Source: Sphingobacterium thalpophilum
GTDB taxonomy: Bacteria > Bacteroidota > Bacteroidia > Sphingobacteriales > Sphingobacteriaceae
Assembly (NCBI RefSeq): GCF_901482695.1
Contig: NZ_LR590484.1
Coordinates: forward strand, 3,534,001-3,598,000
DNA length: 64,000 bases
Direction: 5' to 3'
Under the pieces are notes generated by a model. The model saw only the letters and a program-made list of their open reading frames with translations. It had not been told where the DNA came from and ran no database searches. This document shows positions 59,455 to 64,000 of this stretch, piece by piece. Position numbers and translations under genes: made by a program. Within the stretch, counting starts at the first letter, position 1; the number at the start of each line of letters is the position of its first letter.

Positions 59455-60942
59455 CTAATAACCCGGATTTTGCTGGTCTTTCAATGTTGGATTGGCATTG
59501 ATCTCGGACTGTGGGATCGGCAATATATATTTTTCAAAAGATCGGTCTATTTCCTTGGGCCGTGTTTTGATGCTGAGTCCCTGGAAATCGTCATTGTAGG
59601 TGATCTTTTTATTGAGACGGATCATATCCCAATAACGATGTCCTTCGCCAAATAATTCTTTGCTTTTTTCGTTAATAATCGCGTCCTTTGTTACTGTTGC
59701 AGCTGTATAGGGCAGACGGTTAGGGGAGCGTTTGCTGATGGCATTTAACAGTTCAGCCGCCTTGGCGGGGTCGGCAGCTGTTTTTTTCAATGCAGCTTCA
59801 GCCGCAATCAGGTAAACTTCCGAAAGTCTCACGACCTTGATATTGACGGCTGTATTATTCGTGTTTCCTTTGTCTCCAAGCGAATTTAAAGGGAGTGAGC
59901 TATTGGTATTTACGCTGCCCAGGTTTTTATAAACTGCCCCCATGCGTGTGGCAGAACTTTCATCGCGTCCCAGGATGCCCCAGCGGATATCCCCGTTATC
60001 TTCTTTCATACGATTCAGATAGTAGTCGCTGGCGTAAAACATTCCACCCTGTCCGCCTGTTCTTCGCATCAGGTAATAACCTAAACTAGCTGTTCCTAAA
60101 TCGGCCTCTCCTTCGTTGATACCCAGTTCGTAAATCGACTCTGTACCGTACATACTAGCCCAGGAACTCGTCCATTTTTCATTTTCATAGAGTTTATAGA
60201 CCCCACTGGAAATAATTTCATTGGCAGTTGTATAAGCGTTTGCGTAATCCGCCATCGTTAAATATACCCTGCTCTGAATAGCTAGATTAGCATAGTAGTT
60301 GATATAACCATTATCAATAGCTTTATTGGTTTGGAGCAATGCCTGCCCAGCCTTCAGGTCCTTTAGGATCTGCGTGTAAACTTGCTCCACGGTGGCCCTG
60401 CCAGGCTTCTGGCTGTGAGAGGCTGTATTGACCACGAGCGGGACCCCCTTTGAATTTTTGTCATGAGTATAGGATCTACCATACAGTCGTACCAGATCAA
60501 AATAGAATAAAGCCCGGAGGGTCAACAGCTGACCCTGCGCATTCGCATATGCTGCTTTGGATCCTTCAGCTACCTGTTCAATTTTCTCCAGGACATCATT
60601 GGTCTGTGCAATACAGTAATAAATCTGTGACCAGAATCCCGAAAAGTTGTTGGTTTCGGCGTCCTGATTGAAAGAATACAGCTGATCAAGTCCCCGTCCC
60701 TGTGAGTATACGGTGAGATCCCCACCCTTGACCTCACCGTAGAGCTCAAAGTTCCGGCCATAATAACTGGAAGAAGCCATCAGCCTGCTCAGTCCATTGA
60801 TTCTGTTTCGGGCATCGCTTGCACTGTTAAGGGGAGTGCCAGCATCGACGGAATTGCCCGGCTGCACATCCAGAAAGTCTTTGCAGCTGCTGAACGATGT
60901 CAATAGGGCAGCTGCTATGATCGATATTTTAAATATTTTCAT
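59455..60942 (-). CDS. SusD/RagB-family lipoprotein
   Basis: The 495-residue lipoprotein (lipobox LLTSFSSCKDFLDV, Cys near residue 20) has SusD features: N-terminal DFLDVQPGN, TPR-like helices, RLSEVYLIAAEAALKK, NEKSKELFGEGHRYWDMIRLN and the closing IPQSEINANPTLKDQQNPGY. It forms the lid of the SusC pore, whose gene precedes it by 19 bases on the minus strand. Normal length. Confidence 0.95.
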   Translation of the reverse strand: MKIFKISIIAAALLTSFSSCKDFLDVQPGNSVDAGTPLNSASDARNRINGLSRLMASSSYYGRNFELYGEVKGGDLTVYSQGRGLDQLYSFNQDAETNNFSGFWSQIYYCIAQTNDVLEKIEQVAEGSKAAYANAQGQLLTLRALFYFDLVRLYGRSYTHDKNSKGVPLVVNTASHSQKPGRATVEQVYTQILKDLKAGQALLQTNKAIDNGYINYYANLAIQSRVYLTMADYANAYTTANEIISSGVYKLYENEKWTSSWASMYGTESIYELGINEGEADLGTASLGYYLMRRTGGQGGMFYASDYYLNRMKEDNGDIRWGILGRDESSATRMGAVYKNLGSVNTNSSLPLNSLGDKGNTNNTAVNIKVVRLSEVYLIAAEAALKKTAADPAKAAELLNAISKRSPNRLPYTAATVTKDAIINEKSKELFGEGHRYWDMIRLNKKITYNDDFQGLSIKTRPKEIDRSFEKYILPIPQSEINANPTLKDQQNPGY

Positions 60943-60961
60943 TTTTTTTTAAATTATAAGA

Positions 60962-63900
60962 TTAAAAACCCAGTTCTATACCAAAGGTGTATGTTTTGCC
61001 GATTGGTGTTTCCCAGCCACGAGTTGAATATTGGCCGACTTCAGGATCGGCAATCTTATATTTGGACGCTGTCCATAAATTGGTGCCGTTGAAATAGACG
61101 CGGGCACTGCTGAATCCAATAGTATGTAAGAACGTCTTAGGCAGCCTGTAGCCAAAATTGATATTCTTTAGTCTGAGGAACGTCGCGTCATGCAGTTGCC
61201 TCGAACTGTATTTTTGAGGGTCCGTCAAATCATTGCCATCCAGTTTCGGCAGGGTGCCGGAGGTGTTATTCTCGGTCCACATATGCTCAAAGGCATATGC
61301 CGACCGGATCCGTTCCCAGTAGTATCCGTCATCGGCAACGTCTTTAAAGGCACCGTCATAGAGTTTGCCGCCAATTTTGTACACGAAATTGAAGCCCAGA
61401 CTGAAGTTTTTATATGCGAAATCAGTATTGATACCGCCGCTGACTTTTGGGACTCCATTGCCTATGATCGTATAGTCTGCCTGATTAAAATCATAGGTCG
61501 CTTTCCGGCCATTGTACTCGAAAATTCCTTCTCCGGACTGCTCATTGTTTGTATAGTAAACGTTTTTACCATTGGTATGGTCAACACCAGCCCATTCGTA
61601 ACCATAAAAGGCAAGTGTTGACTGACCTTCTCTATAAATAAATTGCGCGCGGGCATCACCACTTCCTTTCGTGTCATTGCCGACGGAACCGGTTGGGTCA
61701 TACCAGATGATATCCTGGTGATCATTCAGCTTCTGTACTTTGGAATTCACGAAAGCGGCATTCACATTAGCACTCCATCGGAAATCTTCTTTTTTTATGA
61801 TATCTCCGGCAAGTTCGATCTCCAGACCTTTGTTGTTGATCTGGCCGACATTTCGTAATACTGTGCTAAACCCAGTAGTCTGTGACGTAGGGACATCCTG
61901 CAACAGGTTTTTGGATGTGCGGTTGAAATATTCTACCGAACCTGTGATTCGGTTGTTCAAAAAGCCAAACTCCAGTCCTGCATTGGTTGTATAGGACGTT
62001 TCCCAGGTAATATCAGGATCAGGGTTGGAGATCAGGTTACCGCCCGGCTGTCCTTTGTAATTGAAATTATTGAAAGAGACCAAGCGTCTCCAGCCAAAAT
62101 TGTCAGTAGGTAAGGTTCCATTGACGCCGTAGGACGCCTTTAGCCGCAGCGTGCTGATGGCCTCGTTTTCGCGTAATGCGGGAAGACTTTTAAGACTATA
62201 GGCTCCAGAAACTGACCAAAAGTCTCCCCAACGATTTTTGGGACCTAGTTTAGACGATCCATCGCGGCGGTAAGAGGCTGCCAAAAAGTAGGTGTTGTCA
62301 TAGTTGTATTCCGCCCTGCCCAGAAAAGACATCAGGTTGTAGCCCCAGCTGTAAGCGTTGGCTTCAAACTTGCCAGCGGATGAAATGTAAGGAAGTTCGG
62401 CCGAACCGAGCCCGCGGCCCGTCGTACGCATGAAGTCTGTTTTATTTTTTTCAGCCTCAAATCCTGCGAGCAAGTTCAGATTGTGTTTGTCAAACGACTT
62501 GTTGTAGTTGACCGTATTTGAACTTACCAGTTTCAGCATATTCGTATTGAATTGATGTACGACGCCGCCATCACTGATGCCATTAAAATGTTTTGCGCTA
62601 TAGTACAAATAGTCCTTCATGTCTGTATAGTCGTACGAGAATACAGTTTTAGCTGTGAGCTCAGGAAGAATTGTCCAGGTCAGGTTACTGATGACACCCA
62701 GTTTGTTTGTCTTGGAGCTGTTGTCCCATTGTTGATCGTAGTAATCCGCGTTATAGGCATAACTTCCATAACGGTCTGTCCATGCCTCTCCGGTTTTATA
62801 GTTCGTCGGCCAGTAAAGCGGCCAAAGGAGGTTTCTGGATTGCATGAAATAATTTGTTCCCGTATTTCTGGTATCGTTGAAGCCCTTTTTCTTATTATGA
62901 CCGATATTGATATTCGCGCCGAACTCAAGATTGTCAACGATTTTTTGCGTTAAGTTGAGACGGCCAGAAATACGTTCGAAATCGTTGACGCGGATTCTGC
63001 TTTTGTCAGTGGTATAACCTAGGGAAGAAAAATATTTTGTGGCTTCAGTGCCGCCCGATAGCGATAGGTTGTTGTCCTGATAAATACCGGTACGGAACAA
63101 TGCTTTATCCCAATCGTAATACCTGCCTTCTCGGTTCTCTATGCCATCCGTCATTCCCAGAATGTGCACATTGCTCATTCTTAAGGGATCGTTGACTTCA
63201 AATCGATAACCATGTTTGTTAAATCTGTTATTTAATTGCCCCAATGCATAGACACTGGCTTCGGCGTCAGTATAGTTGACGCCTGTCTCTTTGTTGACGT
63301 TAGAGGTGCGGTAGTCATGAAATATCTGATATAACATATTGACCTGATCCTGGGGCGAAGCCGTTTCATAATTGTCTGTAGCCCAGGTTGGCGTAAATCC
63401 GATTGAACTTTTGAAGTTGACAGCCGGTTTTCCGGTTTTACCCTTCTTGGTGGTAATTAGAATGACCCCATTGGCGGCTCTGGAGCCATACAAAGAGGAG
63501 GCTGCCGCATCTTTGAGCACGGTAATGGTTTCAATATCGTCGGGATTCAGGTTTCCCATAACATTGTTTGAGGTATAGATATAGTCTGCCATCTGGCCTC
63601 CCGAGCCGGAGTTTGCCGGCACTCCGTCAATGACGTAAAGCGGTTCATTGGAGGCGTTCATGGAGCCAATTCCACGGATACGGATGCTGGGCGTTGAGCC
63701 GGCCTGTCCCGAAGGAGAGGAAACCGTTAAGCCGGCGACTCGTCCGCTTAAGGCACTCTCAAAGGAGGTCGTCGGAACATCATCGATATCTTTAGCTTTT
63801 ACTGTTGCTGCCGATCCGGTATAAGTGCTTTTCTTGGCTGTACCGTAAGCAACGACCATAACTTCGTCCAGTGCCTGCTCGCCGCCGACGAGCGTGATGC

Positions 63901-64000
63901 TAATGGTCTTGCGACCATTGACCTGAACTTCCTGCGTCTGGTAACCAACGGCGGAGATACTTAGAGTCGCCTCTGGGCTGGCATGCAGAGTGAATAAACC
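60962..64000 (-). CDS. SusC/RagA-family receptor, N-terminus outside the window
   Basis: The frame remains open to the last base of the window, giving 1012 residues without the signal peptide. Present are the end of the carboxypeptidase-regulatory domain (SISAVGYQTQEVQVNG), the TonB box region LDEVMVVAYG, a plug with IRIRGIGSMNASNEPLYVIDGVPANS and ITVLKDAAASSLYGSRAANGVILITTKKG, and a barrel ending GIELGF. The real start lies beyond 64000; the Met at 63859 is not the start. Substrate probably a glycan or peptide; the downstream SusD gene is its partner. Confidence 0.95.
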   Translation of the reverse strand, partial: GLFTLHASPEATLSISAVGYQTQEVQVNGRKTISITLVGGEQALDEVMVVAYGTAKKSTYTGSAATVKAKDIDDVPTTSFESALSGRVAGLTVSSPSGQAGSTPSIRIRGIGSMNASNEPLYVIDGVPANSGSGGQMADYIYTSNNVMGNLNPDDIETITVLKDAAASSLYGSRAANGVILITTKKGKTGKPAVNFKSSIGFTPTWATDNYETASPQDQVNMLYQIFHDYRTSNVNKETGVNYTDAEASVYALGQLNNRFNKHGYRFEVNDPLRMSNVHILGMTDGIENREGRYYDWDKALFRTGIYQDNNLSLSGGTEATKYFSSLGYTTDKSRIRVNDFERISGRLNLTQKIVDNLEFGANINIGHNKKKGFNDTRNTGTNYFMQSRNLLWPLYWPTNYKTGEAWTDRYGSYAYNADYYDQQWDNSSKTNKLGVISNLTWTILPELTAKTVFSYDYTDMKDYLYYSAKHFNGISDGGVVHQFNTNMLKLVSSNTVNYNKSFDKHNLNLLAGFEAEKNKTDFMRTTGRGLGSAELPYISSAGKFEANAYSWGYNLMSFLGRAEYNYDNTYFLAASYRRDGSSKLGPKNRWGDFWSVSGAYSLKSLPALRENEAISTLRLKASYGVNGTLPTDNFGWRRLVSFNNFNYKGQPGGNLISNPDPDITWETSYTTNAGLEFGFLNNRITGSVEYFNRTSKNLLQDVPTSQTTGFSTVLRNVGQINNKGLEIELAGDIIKKEDFRWSANVNAAFVNSKVQKLNDHQDIIWYDPTGSVGNDTKGSGDARAQFIYREGQSTLAFYGYEWAGVDHTNGKNVYYTNNEQSGEGIFEYNGRKATYDFNQADYTIIGNGVPKVSGGINTDFAYKNFSLGFNFVYKIGGKLYDGAFKDVADDGYYWERIRSAYAFEHMWTENNTSGTLPKLDGNDLTDPQKYSSRQLHDATFLRLKNINFGYRLPKTFLHTIGFSSARVYFNGTNLWTASKYKIADPEVGQYSTRGWETPIGKTYTFGIELGF

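Noticed and set aside
63857..63859. Met at 63859 as start of the last SusC gene
   Set aside because: The frame stays open to the window end and the preceding residues continue the conserved carboxypeptidase-regulatory and TonB-box region, so this Met is internal.

Overview
The window looks like the chromosome of a Bacteroidota bacterium of the Sphingobacteriaceae type (Sphingobacterium or a close relative). The reasons are three SusC/SusD-type or related outer-membrane receptor loci, an ECF sigma/FecR/STN-receptor cassette, many lipoproteins with Cys just after the signal peptide, and promoters of the Bacteroidota type (TTTG, about 19-20 bases, then TAnnTTTG). The genus is an inference. There are no rRNA or tRNA genes, insertion sequences, phage genes or CRISPR arrays that I can support.

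Layout. 1-2.3 kb: end of an MlaD/MCE protein, an RluA-type pseudouridine synthase and small conserved proteins. 2.6-6.9 kb: an S9-peptidase-like lipoprotein that has lost its catalytic Ser and His, followed 9 bases later by a sensor kinase and its response regulator. 7.0-11.5 kb: housekeeping (GreA, HIT protein, DedA, pyrophosphatase, CNNM/CorC transporter, RsmE). 11.5-14.2 kb, minus strand: a three-gene ABC system with a His-rich permease and a DUF3299-like protein, preceded by a perfect 7-1-7 palindrome overlapping its promoter; a metal (zinc-like) role is inferred. 14.4-14.7 kb: a 63-bp tandem repeat. 15.0-21.2 kb: an AT-richer block with a TonB-dependent receptor and two lipoproteins. 21.5-33.6 kb: a transglutaminase-like protein, then a five-gene SusC/SusD operon (TIG-NHL lipoprotein, SusC, SusD, DUF1735/DUF4361-like, BACON) with no enzyme, bracketed by two paralogous Cys-rich lipoproteins. 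34.0-40.7 kb: DnaX, RlmB, acyl-CoA synthetase, DEAD-box helicase. 40.9-47.1 kb: ECF sigma, FecR, STN-containing TonB receptor, lipoprotein. 47.3-50.4 kb: OmpA-family porin and two tandem universal stress proteins. 50.8-55.3 kb: AlaS, a TlpA-like thioredoxin lipoprotein, an orphan response regulator. 55.5-59.3 kb: dihydroorotase, an S66 LD-carboxypeptidase and an M14 carboxypeptidase in one tight row. 59.5-64.0 kb: a SusD and the C-terminal part of its SusC, which runs off the window.

The outer membrane dominates the picture. Four TonB-dependent receptors import large or scarce nutrients. One is under a sigma/anti-sigma switch, one begins with what seems to be a TTG codon, and two of the four share an unusual plug sequence and are paralogous. 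The strongest candidates for something undescribed are the dead S9-like lipoprotein tied to a two-component system, the palindrome-controlled His-rich ABC operon, the enzyme-free SusCD locus framed by paralogous lipoproteins, and the 63-bp tandem repeat.
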